64,000 nucleotides of DNA from G963662905 sp963676415 (GTDB lineage Bacteria > Bacteroidota > Bacteroidia > Bacteroidales > WRLA01). A model generated the notes under the pieces. That model did no database searches, was not told the DNA's origin, and was given only the letters and a program-made list of their open reading frames with translations. The stretch is taken from positions 2,356,001-2,420,000 of the forward strand of contig OY781097.1 of assembly GCA_963676415.1 (NCBI GenBank), read 5' to 3'. Positions 42,446-50,164 of this stretch are shown piece after piece. Position 1 is the first letter of the stretch, and each line of letters starts with the position of its first letter. A program made the position numbers and the translations under genes.

Positions 42446-44125
42446 TTAGCAATAGAGATACCGCTTTATTTTTTGTGTGGCGGTTTTTTGGAATGGATCG
42501 TTCTGAACAACAAGCATCTGGATACGTGAGTATTTGTTAAGGCGTTCATTCACGTATTCTTGCAGTTCGCGGCTGAGATCGTCAATGACTTCATCTACCT
42601 TGCGGGCACATTCATCCATTTGCTCATCAATTTTGTTGGAAATCTCCTCGCGCATACTACGAAGTTTTTCTTCCAGTTCTTCGCGGTTGAAATGCACCAT
42701 GGCCACCAATTTTCCTTTTTTTTCTATAACCAGCGATTCCACTACATGCTTGAAATTGTTGATCATGCTCTCTATTTCTTCGGGATAGATATTTTCGCCA
42801 TTGGCACCAACGATGAGGTTTTTGAGCCTTCCTTTGTGGCTTAGCCAGCCATCTTTATCATAAACGCCAAGGTCGCCGGTGCGGAACCAGCCATCAGGAC
42901 TAAGGACTTCGCGGGTTTTTTCTTTGTTTTTGTAATAGCCGAGCATTACATTGTCACCTTTCGCCCAGATTTCCCCTTCTCCGGTTTTTTGATCGGGATT
43001 GTTAATTTTCACGAGGCAGTCTTCAACTTTTGGGCCAATAGCCTGATAACGTGTTTGCGCAGGGTTGGAACCTGCTAAAAGGGGAGCTGTTTCGGTTAAG
43101 CCATAACCAATAGCATAAGGAAATTTGGCATCACGCAGAAAACGTTCTACTCCGGCATCAAGTTTGGCACCACCAATGCCAAAAAATTTCAGTTCGCCAC
43201 CAAATGTCTGATAGAGTTTCTTACCGGCAAGTTTATGCACCAGTGCACGGGTAGGCTTAAAACTATATAGTGTGCGGCTAAATGCCTTTTTTTGAATCTG
43301 TGGAAGAATGCTGTTTTTATAAACCTTCTCAATGATGAGCGGTACCGACAGCATCAGCGTAGGTCTCACCTTTTTCAAAGCCGGCAATAAAATGCTGGCT
43401 GTTGGCGGTTTACGAAGATAAGTTACATTGGCCCCCTTACTGATGGGCAGGATAAAGCCAATAGTGTTTTCGTAAGTGTGTGATAATGGAAGAACCGACA
43501 AAAAACGGTCACCGGGCAGTATTTCCTGAACATTGCCCGATTGAATGGCGTTAAAAATAATGCTGTGTTGCGAGTGCATCACTCCTTTGGGCTCGCCGGT
43601 TGTGCCGCTGGTATAAAGCAATACTGCCAGTTCGTTTTTATGCGCAGGAATATACATGTCTGTGTCAAGCACATCTTCCGAATAAATGGCAACTTCCTCT
43701 TTGGTTGAAATGATGGAGAAATCATTCAAACGAACAATTGTGGAGACATTTTCAGCATCCACTTTGCTGAGCTTTGCTTCCAGGCTTTGGCTTACAAAAA
43801 CAGCTTTTGCTTCGGAATGATTGATAACCGCTTCCAGGTCATGCTCTGAAAACTCCGGCAGTACTGGAACCACAACCATACCGGCGCAGTGAATTGCAAA
43901 ATACACAATGCCCCAATTGGGCATGTTCTGGCTGTAAATCACTATTTTGTCGCCTCTACTTAGGCCAAGCTGGCGCATAAAAGCTTTTACTGCTTGAATT
44001 TTTTTACCCATTTCTTCATACGTTATGGCTTTTTCATCCACGAACGATAGGGCTTCCAGCGATCCGTATTTGTTGATCACATCGGAAAGGAGTGTCGAAA
44101 AGTTGAGCTCTTTGTATCTGGTCAT
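42446..44125 (-). CDS. Long-chain fatty acid--CoA ligase (AMP-forming)
   Basis: 559 residues from ATG 44125 (MTRYKELNFS). The frame extends to 44185, but a TATTTTTG promoter element (44151-44144) lies in the extension. AMP-binding loop LLYTSGTTGEPKGVMHS, the later YGLTETAPLLAG, GWFRTGDLGVYDKDGWLSHKGRLKNLIVGANGENIYPEEIES are all present. It activates fatty acids to acyl-CoA, membrane associated. The C-terminal coiled-coil (about 480-540, with EEISNKIDEQMDECARKVDEV) is typical of this Bacteroidota subgroup. Confidence 0.92.
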   Translation of the reverse strand: MTRYKELNFSTLLSDVINKYGSLEALSFVDEKAITYEEMGKKIQAVKAFMRQLGLSRGDKIVIYSQNMPNWGIVYFAIHCAGMVVVPVLPEFSEHDLEAVINHSEAKAVFVSQSLEAKLSKVDAENVSTIVRLNDFSIISTKEEVAIYSEDVLDTDMYIPAHKNELAVLLYTSGTTGEPKGVMHSQHSIIFNAIQSGNVQEILPGDRFLSVLPLSHTYENTIGFILPISKGANVTYLRKPPTASILLPALKKVRPTLMLSVPLIIEKVYKNSILPQIQKKAFSRTLYSFKPTRALVHKLAGKKLYQTFGGELKFFGIGGAKLDAGVERFLRDAKFPYAIGYGLTETAPLLAGSNPAQTRYQAIGPKVEDCLVKINNPDQKTGEGEIWAKGDNVMLGYYKNKEKTREVLSPDGWFRTGDLGVYDKDGWLSHKGRLKNLIVGANGENIYPEEIESMINNFKHVVESLVIEKKGKLVAMVHFNREELEEKLRSMREEISNKIDEQMDECARKVDEVIDDLSRELQEYVNERLNKYSRIQMLVVQNDPFQKTATQKIKRYLYC

Positions 44126-44143
44126 CCAAAAATAATTAAAGCA

Positions 44144-44151
44144 CAAAAATA
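44144..44151 (-). promoter_or_regulatory. Candidate -7 element of the acyl-CoA ligase gene
   Basis: TATTTTTG on the minus strand, 18 bases before the ATG at 44125; fits TAnnTTTG and supports the shorter start. Confidence 0.4.
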
Positions 44152-44185
44152 AGCATTTGATTTTAAATGAGGGTTTTTTAATCAC

Positions 44186-44542
44186 TGAACTAAATGAAGT
44201 AAGCGACTAAATCAGATAATGAACAGCTAAAGGGGGTGTTGCGTTCAATAGGACGGTTTAAGATCGTAGCTTAATTTTTTGAACTATATAAATTGTAAGG
44301 TGCAAAAGTTGAGTAAAACTCCCCAAAAGTTTCAAATTTTGGGGTAATTTTAGCTGGACATTGCTCTTCGATCATTTAATATGAAGTCAAATTGTATATC
44401 AAGAGTTCGGTTTTTTCGTTTGTCCACGAAATTTTGTATAGAACCAAATAATTTTATGAATTGATCACCAAACACAAAAGTATATTTTTTGTAATATAAT
44501 TTACGAGGATTAAAAAATGTACTTAATGGGTTGTTCAATAGT
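44186..44542. other. Gene-free left edge of the second accessory patch
   Basis: About 350 bases without a supportable gene. A hairpin CCCCAAAA-GTTTCAAA-TTTTGGGG (44321-44344, perfect 8-base arms) lies in the middle. A 62-codon minus-strand frame (44350-44538) has no recognised pattern. Confidence 0.5.
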
Positions 44543-44547
44543 TTCCG

Positions 44548-44722
44548 GCATATGGAAAATGCGTCTCATACTGTGTATTCAAAACGCTTTATCGAAATGA
44601 AAAGATGTCATGGCAATTCTCCCCGTATTCTCTCGAAAGAGCTCAAAGAATTGGAAATGTACGGTGCCAATAGCTCTACTGAGCCTAACGACAACCTTAA
44701 ACCGGCGAAAGACTGCTTACGC
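44548..44722 (+). pseudogene. Decayed HxlR-type regulator fragment
   Basis: Translated, this stretch reads RFIEMKRCHGNSPRILSKEL followed by KELEMYG, nearly the same as RFNEMKRCHEISPRILSKEL in the intact HxlR gene at 47214-47570; DNA similarity runs from about 44550 to 44720. The N-terminal cysteine segment and the C-terminal third are missing, and the following residues diverge (NSSTEPNDNLKPAKD versus ISRTEVNDSLKTVNY). It is fused by chance in frame to the hipB-like gene. It appears to be the relic of a second copy of the regulator. Confidence 0.75.
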
Positions 44723-44733
44723 ATAAATTTTCG

Positions 44734-44789
44734 GATAATATTTTGTCTAAATCAGAATTATTTCGTATTTTTAGACAATATTTTATCTA
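44734..44789 (+). promoter_or_regulatory. Putative hipBA operator (inverted and direct repeats)
   Basis: TTGTCTAAA (44743-44751) and TTTAGACAA (44770-44778) form a dyad 18 bases apart, just before the hipB ATG at 44792. A 16-base direct repeat (GATAATATTTTGTCTA at 44734, GACAATATTTTATCTA at 44774, two differences) overlaps it. Consistent with an autoregulatory site for the XRE protein. Confidence 0.5.
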
Positions 44790-44791
44790 CC

Positions 44792-45073
44792 ATGAGGAAA
44801 TTTAGTATTAGCAAATTGCCGTCTGACATTTTAAAGGCAACAGCATCAAAAGCAGCTGCCTTAAGAAAGGAACTAAAACTTACACAGTTGGATATTTCAA
44901 TAAAATCAGGTGTTTCATACGGCAGCATTAAACGCTTTGAACGCAGTGGCCAGATATCTTTTGAATCTCTGCTAAAAATTGCAGAAGCTTTGGATCGCCT
45001 CTCTGATTTTGAGCCCTTATTGGCATCAAAAGGGAATAAAAAAGTTGAGGATTTATTTAAATCGTATGAGTGA
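44792..45073 (+). CDS. hipB: HipB-like XRE-family antitoxin
   Basis: 93 residues from ATG 44792 (MRKFSISKLPSDILK). Helix-turn-helix of the Cro/CI type at about 18-72: LRKELKLTQLDISIKSGVSYGSIKRFERSGQISFESLLKIAEAL. The longer frame from 44531 includes the HxlR relic and is rejected. In HipBA systems this protein neutralises and represses the HipA kinase. Its TGA overlaps the ATG of hipA (TGATG), so the pair is translationally coupled. An operator-like dyad lies directly upstream. Confidence 0.88.
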   Translation: MRKFSISKLPSDILKATASKAAALRKELKLTQLDISIKSGVSYGSIKRFERSGQISFESLLKIAEALDRLSDFEPLLASKGNKKVEDLFKSYE

Positions 45074-46329
45074 TGAAGATTAAGCGGTACGTAAATTCTC
45101 CACAAGGGACTAAGTCCTTGAATGTATTTATTCAGTTCTCGAAAGGCGAAATACTTGTTGGTAAACTGATTCTTGAAAACCGGCTTGTTTACTTCAAATA
45201 TGATGATGAATTCCTAAAGCTGCAATTAAACCTTTCTCCTTTCAAGTTAAAATTCAACAATAGCATTCAGCTCGCCGACCCGATCCCGTTTCATGGTATT
45301 TTTGGTTTATTCGATGATTCACTTCCTGATGATTGGGGCATGTTACTGTTAAACAGGGCACTTGAAAAGAAAGGGCTTTCGCTTGATGATATTAACATTC
45401 TGGACCAACTTGCTTATGTGGGCGAAACAGGCAAGGGGGCACTTATTTACCGCCCGGCACTTACTGAAGCTGAAAACCTTGGCAGTGGAGTTAATATCGA
45501 TCTCATTAAAACGGCAATGGATGAAGTGTATGAAGGCTCTACTCCGGAACTTATTGATGAATTAATGTTCCTGGGAGGTTCCTCCGGTGGTGCAAGGCCA
45601 AAGGTAAATGTAGGTTATAGTCCCGAAACGGATGAAATAATACATGGCCGTTCTGTTTTGCCTGATGGGTTTCAGCACTGGATAATAAAGTTCCCAAGCT
45701 CTTACGACCCAAAAGATATTGCCAATATTGAATTTGCTTATTACAAAATGGCAAAGGCTGCAGGAATCGAAATGAGCGATTCAAAACTTCTTAAAAGTGC
45801 TAAAGGAATACAAGTGTTTGCAACGAAACGTTTTGATCGGATTGGAAACAAACGATTACATATGCATTCGATGGCCGGCCTTACCCACGATAATTTCAGG
45901 CTAAGCAATATCGATTACGGACATATAATTGATGTTGCTTATCAGTTGGAAAAAAATGCAACAGCCCGTGAAAAAGCTTTGCGCTTAGCTGCTTTCAATG
46001 TATTTAGTTATAATCTGGATGACCATTCAAAAAATTTTTCCTGGTTAATGGATGAAAATGGAAGTTGGTCCATGTCACCAGCCTATGATTTAACCTATTC
46101 ATCAGCAGCCATCAACGAGCACAGTACTTTGGTAAACGGAGAGGGAGCAAATCCGGGAAGAAAACAACTTCTGGAATTAGCTGAGATATTTAGCATTAGA
46201 AAAGCAAACGACATCATAAAACAGGTTCAGTATGCAATTTCTTCATGGCCTGATTTTGCTGCTGATTGTGGTGTAAGTACAATTTCTATGATTAGAATTC
46301 AGAAAAAACTTAAGGAAGTAAGAGATTAG
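45073..46329 (+). CDS. hipA: HipA-family serine/threonine kinase toxin
   Basis: 418 residues from ATG 45073 (a GTG at 45070 is also possible). The N-terminal subdomain has FSKGEILVGKLILENRLVYFKYD and LFDDSLPDDWG. Then GETGKGALIYRPA, the phosphate-loop-like FLGGSSGGARPKVN (about 172-185), and HWIIKFPSS with the ATP lysine. The catalytic segment NLDDHSKNFSWL and the metal-binding SPAYDLTYS follow near 315-345. HipA of E. coli phosphorylates glutamyl-tRNA synthetase and causes persistence; targets of this subgroup are not known. All catalytic residues look intact. Confidence 0.92.
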   Translation: MKIKRYVNSPQGTKSLNVFIQFSKGEILVGKLILENRLVYFKYDDEFLKLQLNLSPFKLKFNNSIQLADPIPFHGIFGLFDDSLPDDWGMLLLNRALEKKGLSLDDINILDQLAYVGETGKGALIYRPALTEAENLGSGVNIDLIKTAMDEVYEGSTPELIDELMFLGGSSGGARPKVNVGYSPETDEIIHGRSVLPDGFQHWIIKFPSSYDPKDIANIEFAYYKMAKAAGIEMSDSKLLKSAKGIQVFATKRFDRIGNKRLHMHSMAGLTHDNFRLSNIDYGHIIDVAYQLEKNATAREKALRLAAFNVFSYNLDDHSKNFSWLMDENGSWSMSPAYDLTYSSAAINEHSTLVNGEGANPGRKQLLELAEIFSIRKANDIIKQVQYAISSWPDFAADCGVSTISMIRIQKKLKEVRD

Positions 46330-46459
46330 GGCATTGCCCAAAAAACTTTAATTTATACTGCTTAAGTATCTGATAATATAATAGTTCAAAGCTGCGACTT
46401 CCGTATACTCCTTTAGATTTGTCCGCAAAATGAGCTAACTGAAAGTCGGTTTTAAAAAT

Positions 46460-46639
46460 TTATCGTAATTGATATTGATGTTTTAATTTGGTTTTTTCAC
46501 GCTCATCTAATGAGTTTATATATCCCTTCCATCCCGGGCACCAGTTGATATGCCACCGCCAAAACCTTCCAACAAAGGATTTTGGGTTTTTGTCGTGCTT
46601 TGCCCTTAGCTTACATTCTTCGCAATTATGCTTTTTCAT
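46460..46639 (-). CDS. Small cysteine-containing protein, 59 residues
   Basis: A 59-residue frame from ATG 46639 to TAA 46460. It starts MKKHNCEECKLRAKHDKNPK and continues with FVGRFWRWHINWCPGWKGY and a charged tail. The CEEC pair and later C, with the Arg-Trp-His-rich core, read as a real conserved small protein; I have a general recollection of similar short proteins in Bacteroidota, with no known function. A zinc- or metal-binding role through C6, C9, C34 and the histidines is a guess. No signal peptide. It lies between hipA and the flavin-type oxidoreductase gene, reading on the minus strand like the latter. Confidence 0.65.
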   Translation of the reverse strand: MKKHNCEECKLRAKHDKNPKSFVGRFWRWHINWCPGWKGYINSLDEREKTKLKHQYQLR

Positions 46640-46695
46640 GATTTTATCTTTTTATTTACAGCGGAGTGCCATTCCTGCTTATCGGCAGTCCGGCA

Positions 46696-46706
46696 CCCCC
46701 CCCCCC
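46696..46706. repeat. Homopolymer of 11 C (G on the minus strand)
   Basis: An uninterrupted run of 11 Cs between the small cysteine gene and the end of the oxidoreductase gene. Such tracts vary in length by slippage; sequencing error is also possible. Confidence 0.9.
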
Positions 46707-46722
46707 TTATGATTTTTAATTG

Positions 46723-47118
46723 TTATGCAATTTTCTTGCCCGCATTTGCTCCAGCACTTTGATTGTAAGCTTCTATTGGCTCAAACAACCAAACTCCCCG
46801 ACAGGGCAAGCCTAATTTTTTTAGTTCTGCCTTTACATTGTCGAACAACGGCCCTTCAGTTTGGCAGCCCTTTACTTTTGCCTTAACCTGATAGGATTCC
46901 ATTCCTTTTACTGCAAGCACTGTTACATTGGGATAAGCCTCAAGGTTTTGGGCTGTGTTGTGCATCATAATCTCTGCAGCACAAATTAAATCTTCTTGCG
47001 GAGCCATAGTGCTTCCAACAACAATAGTATGTGGTATGCCCTCTATCGAAACACTTGTCAATACTTTTGTTGCTTCCTGATCATTTAGCAACTCCATTAT
47101 TTCTTTTGGTATTTTCAT
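46723..47118 (-). CDS. Pyridoxamine-phosphate-oxidase-like FMN-binding protein
   Basis: 131 residues from ATG 47118 (MKIPKEIMELLNDQEATKVLTSVSIEGIPHTIVVGS). Pattern of the FMN-binding split-barrel: TKVLTSVSIEGIPHTIVV, MMHNTAQNLEAYPNVTVLAV, YQVKAKVKGCQTEGPLFDNV. It is probably a flavin or heme-binding oxidoreductase; substrate unknown. It is transcribed divergently from the HxlR regulator at 47214, with a dyad in the shared gap, so it is the likely regulatory target. A longer frame to 47160 would cover the promoter region. Confidence 0.75.
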   Translation of the reverse strand: MKIPKEIMELLNDQEATKVLTSVSIEGIPHTIVVGSTMAPQEDLICAAEIMMHNTAQNLEAYPNVTVLAVKGMESYQVKAKVKGCQTEGPLFDNVKAELKKLGLPCRGVWLFEPIEAYNQSAGANAGKKIA

Positions 47119-47161
47119 GATATTAATTTTAATTGGATGTAAAAATATTAACGAAAACAAC

Positions 47162-47176
47162 TACTTTGCCAAAGTA
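47162..47176. promoter_or_regulatory. Putative HxlR operator dyad
   Basis: TACTTTGCCAAAGTA, arms of 7 bases around a single centre base, lies in the 95-base gap between the divergent oxidoreductase and HxlR genes. Confidence 0.5.
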
Positions 47177-47213
47177 TCATATTAGTAACTGGTAACCTTT
47201 TTGTAATCTGCTT

Positions 47214-47570
47214 ATGACTTGTACAAAATGCTCTGGAAAGGGAGACTGCGATTCTTTTTTCCTTCCGCTGGATGATTTACTTAGGGTATTGACCGGCAAA
47301 TGGAAAATGCGCCTTATATTGTGTATTGGAATGGAATCCAAACGCTTTAATGAAATGAAAAGGTGTCATGAGATTTCACCCCGAATTCTTTCAAAAGAAC
47401 TGAAGGAATTGGAGATGTATGGAATAATTAGCCGTACAGAAGTAAACGATAGCCTAAAAACGGTGAATTATGCTTTAACGGATATCGGAACAGAGCTTAT
47501 CCCTATTATTGTGCAGTTTCAGAAATGGGGCCGTGATTACCGGCAGAAGTTTTTGCTTCAGATGAAATAA
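47214..47570 (+). CDS. HxlR-family transcriptional regulator
   Basis: 118 residues with the HxlR winged helix: an N-terminal cysteine-rich start (MTCTKCSGKGDCDSFFLP), LLRVLTGKWKMRLILCI, KRFNEMKRCHEISPRILSKELKELEMYGIISRTEVND, and the wing VNYALTDIGTELIPIIVQFQKWG. HxlR proteins often sense electrophiles or oxidants through cysteines and control adjacent oxidoreductases. The divergent FMN-type gene fits that pattern. A decayed near-copy lies 2.7 kb upstream at 44548. Confidence 0.9.
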   Translation: MTCTKCSGKGDCDSFFLPLDDLLRVLTGKWKMRLILCIGMESKRFNEMKRCHEISPRILSKELKELEMYGIISRTEVNDSLKTVNYALTDIGTELIPIIVQFQKWGRDYRQKFLLQMK

Positions 47571-47578
47571 ATCCTGGA

Positions 47579-48730
47579 CTATTTCAGGGAAATATTAAAA
47601 ACTACCAGCTCAGGCCTGTTTCCTGTTCTTACCGGAGGTCCCCATGTGCCGTATCCCGATGAGGTATAAAATGTCGTTTTGCCTTTTTGCATGAGCCCAA
47701 AATGATTCTCATATACCCGGTTCGTGATAAACGAAAGCGGCCACAACTGACCTTTGTGCGTATGTCCCGACACCATTAGGTCAACTCCCTGCTCTTGTGC
47801 TTTGTTATATTCCACAGGTTGGTGATCAACAAGCAGCAAGGGGAGGTTCTTTCTGTTTCCCTGCAAAATTGTTTCAATGCTTTTTCGCTTTTCGCCGGTC
47901 ATTTGGGTTTTGTCTTTGTCATCACGGCCAATGATTTGCACAATGCTATCAATAGTAATGATGCTGTCGCGAATAAATGTAATTCCGTGTTTTTTGAAAT
48001 AATCGATTGTCACCTCCGGTTTGCCCATAAATTCATGGTTGCCTGTAGTAGCAAAAACACCAAGCGGAGCATTGATTTTATCAAAATAGGTTCCAATATC
48101 GAATTTCATAACCGGATTGGGGTTGTGATCGACCAGGTCGCCACCAAAGATGACAATATCCGGATTTTGTCCGTTAATTTGATTTACCAGCCTTTGTGCA
48201 TGATTTTTGCCCAGCATAACGCCCAGGTGCACATCAGTAGCAAGCGCTACTTTCAGGGAACCGCGCTTTGCATCACGTTTATCTATGCTTATATTAAACT
48301 CATTTACAATGGGATTAAGTGCATTGACAGATCCGCCAAGCGTTACGAGTCCTGCTATTGAAATCCCGTAGATAAACAGCATCTTTCCCGAAAGAATGCC
48401 TGTGGTTAGTGATTCGGGAATAAAATGGAAAAAGTGCTGGAATACTCTTACAATATCCACAAAGAAAGCAAATAATAAAAGATACAGAAAAAAGGCCAGG
48501 CTTATTGAACCTATTCTGCTTATGGTGATTGCGAACATTCCGGGATTGCCGCGTTCAAATATCTGGCCTACAATAAAAGTCGCTACGAGTATCCAGAAAG
48601 ACCAGGAGAAAAACGGCAGCAAAGCGCTTCCTTCAAGTGCTTTAGCGCCCCGGCTGTAGATGTAGCCCGAAAGTCCTCCAATGATTATGATGGCAATTAG
48701 TACAAAAATGATCATGGTCGTCTGCTTCAT
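47579..48730 (-). CDS. Membrane-anchored metallophosphoesterase
   Basis: 383 residues. The first 150 hold about four to five membrane helices; the C-terminal catalytic domain carries the metallophosphoesterase motifs VALATDVHLG, VIFGGDLVDHNPNP, ATTGNHEF and VSGHTHKGQLWP. Members related to YaeI/YkuE act on lipids or other phosphoesters at the membrane; the precise substrate is unknown. Its stop converges with the HxlR gene with 8 bases between them. Motif residues for two metals are all intact. Confidence 0.85.
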   Translation of the reverse strand: MKQTTMIIFVLIAIIIIGGLSGYIYSRGAKALEGSALLPFFSWSFWILVATFIVGQIFERGNPGMFAITISRIGSISLAFFLYLLLFAFFVDIVRVFQHFFHFIPESLTTGILSGKMLFIYGISIAGLVTLGGSVNALNPIVNEFNISIDKRDAKRGSLKVALATDVHLGVMLGKNHAQRLVNQINGQNPDIVIFGGDLVDHNPNPVMKFDIGTYFDKINAPLGVFATTGNHEFMGKPEVTIDYFKKHGITFIRDSIITIDSIVQIIGRDDKDKTQMTGEKRKSIETILQGNRKNLPLLLVDHQPVEYNKAQEQGVDLMVSGHTHKGQLWPLSFITNRVYENHFGLMQKGKTTFYTSSGYGTWGPPVRTGNRPELVVFNISLK

Positions 48731-48930
48731 TGCTTATTTTCCTTTGTTATGTAAATTACACTGCTTAACGTCAGAATGCTGATATTGTTAATTTGCCCGC
48801 TTTGGAAAGATTTGTATTCCTCTGGTTCAAAAGAGGTTTTAATAGTAAAACAGCTTGCAAAAATAATGGGGTTTGTGATTTTGGAGAGATGCATTTTACA
48901 GGTTTTTGTACACTTATTCAAGAAAATAAG

Positions 48931-49062
48931 TTAATTCATCCCAGCACTCTCAATATACTCCTTAGGGCTCATGCCTACTTTCTTTTTAAACAAGCGCGAA
49001 AAATACTGCGGATATTCAAAACCATGCTGATTCAAGTTTTCAGTTTTCTCGTTCAGGAATCA
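48931..49062 (-). pseudogene. AraC-family regulator, C-terminal fragment
   Basis: The minus-strand frame reads HGFEYPQYFSRLFKKKVGMS followed by PKEYIESAGMN and a stop at 48931. This is the second helix-turn-helix of AraC/XylS regulators (GFxxPxYFSRxFKKxxGxSPxxYR). The sensor domain and the first helix-turn-helix are missing; upstream codons stop after about 14 more residues. A relic without function. Confidence 0.7.
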
Positions 49063-49079
49063 TTAATGTGCGAAAACAC

Positions 49080-50162
49080 CTACTTCGGTGCCATGCGGAT
49101 CATAAAAATGGATAGCACGCCAAAAATAATGTTGGGAATCCAAACGGCCAGCAGTGGGGATAAATCGCCATAAGTGGCAAACACATTGCTGACCTGCATA
49201 AACAGGATGTAGCTAAAAGTGATGCCAATACCCAGGCCCAGGTGCATGCCAATTCCACCACGGACTTTCCGGCTTGAAAGCGACACCCCGATCAATGTGA
49301 GGATGATTGCAGAAAAAGGAAAGGCCATGCGCTGGTATTTTTCTATATCGTAAAATTTGACATTGCTGCTTCCTTTGAGTTTTTCTTTGTCAATAAAATC
49401 ACGTAACTGCCAGTAGTCCATTATCTTAAGATCTTCCACATCAACCGTAAGCTCTTCGGGGCGGAACTGGAATGCTGTATCCAGTGTTTTGCCGCGCACC
49501 ATGCTTTGCTTCATGTCATCAATGGTGCGGATATAATAACTGCTCATAATCCAGCTGGACGAATCGGGATTCCATTTGATTTTATCGGCACCAATTTTGG
49601 AAAGCATGCGTCCTTCTTCATCAAAAACTTCCCTCGAAAATTTATAACCTACATTATCTAAGTTATTAAAGCTTTCCACGTACATAAAAACGCCGGGCTG
49701 TGTTTGCATATGGATATTGCGGTCGCGGTTTATAAAGGCATCCTTGAGATAAATTTTTTCAAATTCGCGCCAGCCCCGGTTGGTATAAGGAATCAGGAAA
49801 TTGGCCAGATAAAAGGAAATTGTGCCGATGAGCAATGCGGAAATAATATACGGGCGCAGTAGCCTGCGGAAACTGACACCGGAACTCAAAATAGCAATAA
49901 TCTCTGTTCGTCCGGCCATCTTGGAAGTAAAGTAGATCACCGAAATGAATGTGAACAGATAGCTGAACAAATTCATGAAATAGGGGATGAAATTGATGTA
50001 GTAATCGAAAACAATGGCCTGCAGCGGTGCACTATTTTCTACAAATTCATCCACCTTTTCCGATATATCAAAAACAATTACAATGATAATCAGCAAGGAT
50101 ATGGCATAAAAAAATGTGCCAAGAAACTTTTTAATGATATATCGGTCGATAATACGCAGCAT
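49080..50162 (-). CDS. LptF/LptG-family lipopolysaccharide export permease
   Basis: 360 residues, YjgP/YjgQ family. Begins IIDRYIIKKFLGTFFYAISLLIIIVIVFDISEKVDEFV, has three N-terminal helices (PYFMNLFSYLFTFISVIYFTSKMAGRTEIIAILSSGVSFRRLLRPY), a periplasmic jellyroll-like middle, and three C-terminal helices (YQRMAFPFSAIILTLIGVSLSSRKVRGGIGMHLGLGIGITFSYILFM). This is the membrane half of the LptB2FG machine that pulls lipopolysaccharide out of the inner membrane. Two bases from the tgt stop, so cotranscribed. LptF versus LptG cannot be settled here. Confidence 0.88.
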   Translation of the reverse strand: MLRIIDRYIIKKFLGTFFYAISLLIIIVIVFDISEKVDEFVENSAPLQAIVFDYYINFIPYFMNLFSYLFTFISVIYFTSKMAGRTEIIAILSSGVSFRRLLRPYIISALLIGTISFYLANFLIPYTNRGWREFEKIYLKDAFINRDRNIHMQTQPGVFMYVESFNNLDNVGYKFSREVFDEEGRMLSKIGADKIKWNPDSSSWIMSSYYIRTIDDMKQSMVRGKTLDTAFQFRPEELTVDVEDLKIMDYWQLRDFIDKEKLKGSSNVKFYDIEKYQRMAFPFSAIILTLIGVSLSSRKVRGGIGMHLGLGIGITFSYILFMQVSNVFATYGDLSPLLAVWIPNIIFGVLSIFMIRMAPK

Positions 50163-50164
50163 AA

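Noticed and set aside
44350..44538. 62-codon minus-strand frame
   Set aside because: No family pattern and no start context; left as gene-free sequence.
44531..44791. N-terminal extension of the hipB frame
   Set aside because: It translates a decayed HxlR copy and covers the operator-like repeats; the true start is 44792.
48727..48921. 64-codon minus-strand frame before the metallophosphoesterase gene
   Set aside because: No recognisable pattern and overlaps the probable promoter region of that gene.
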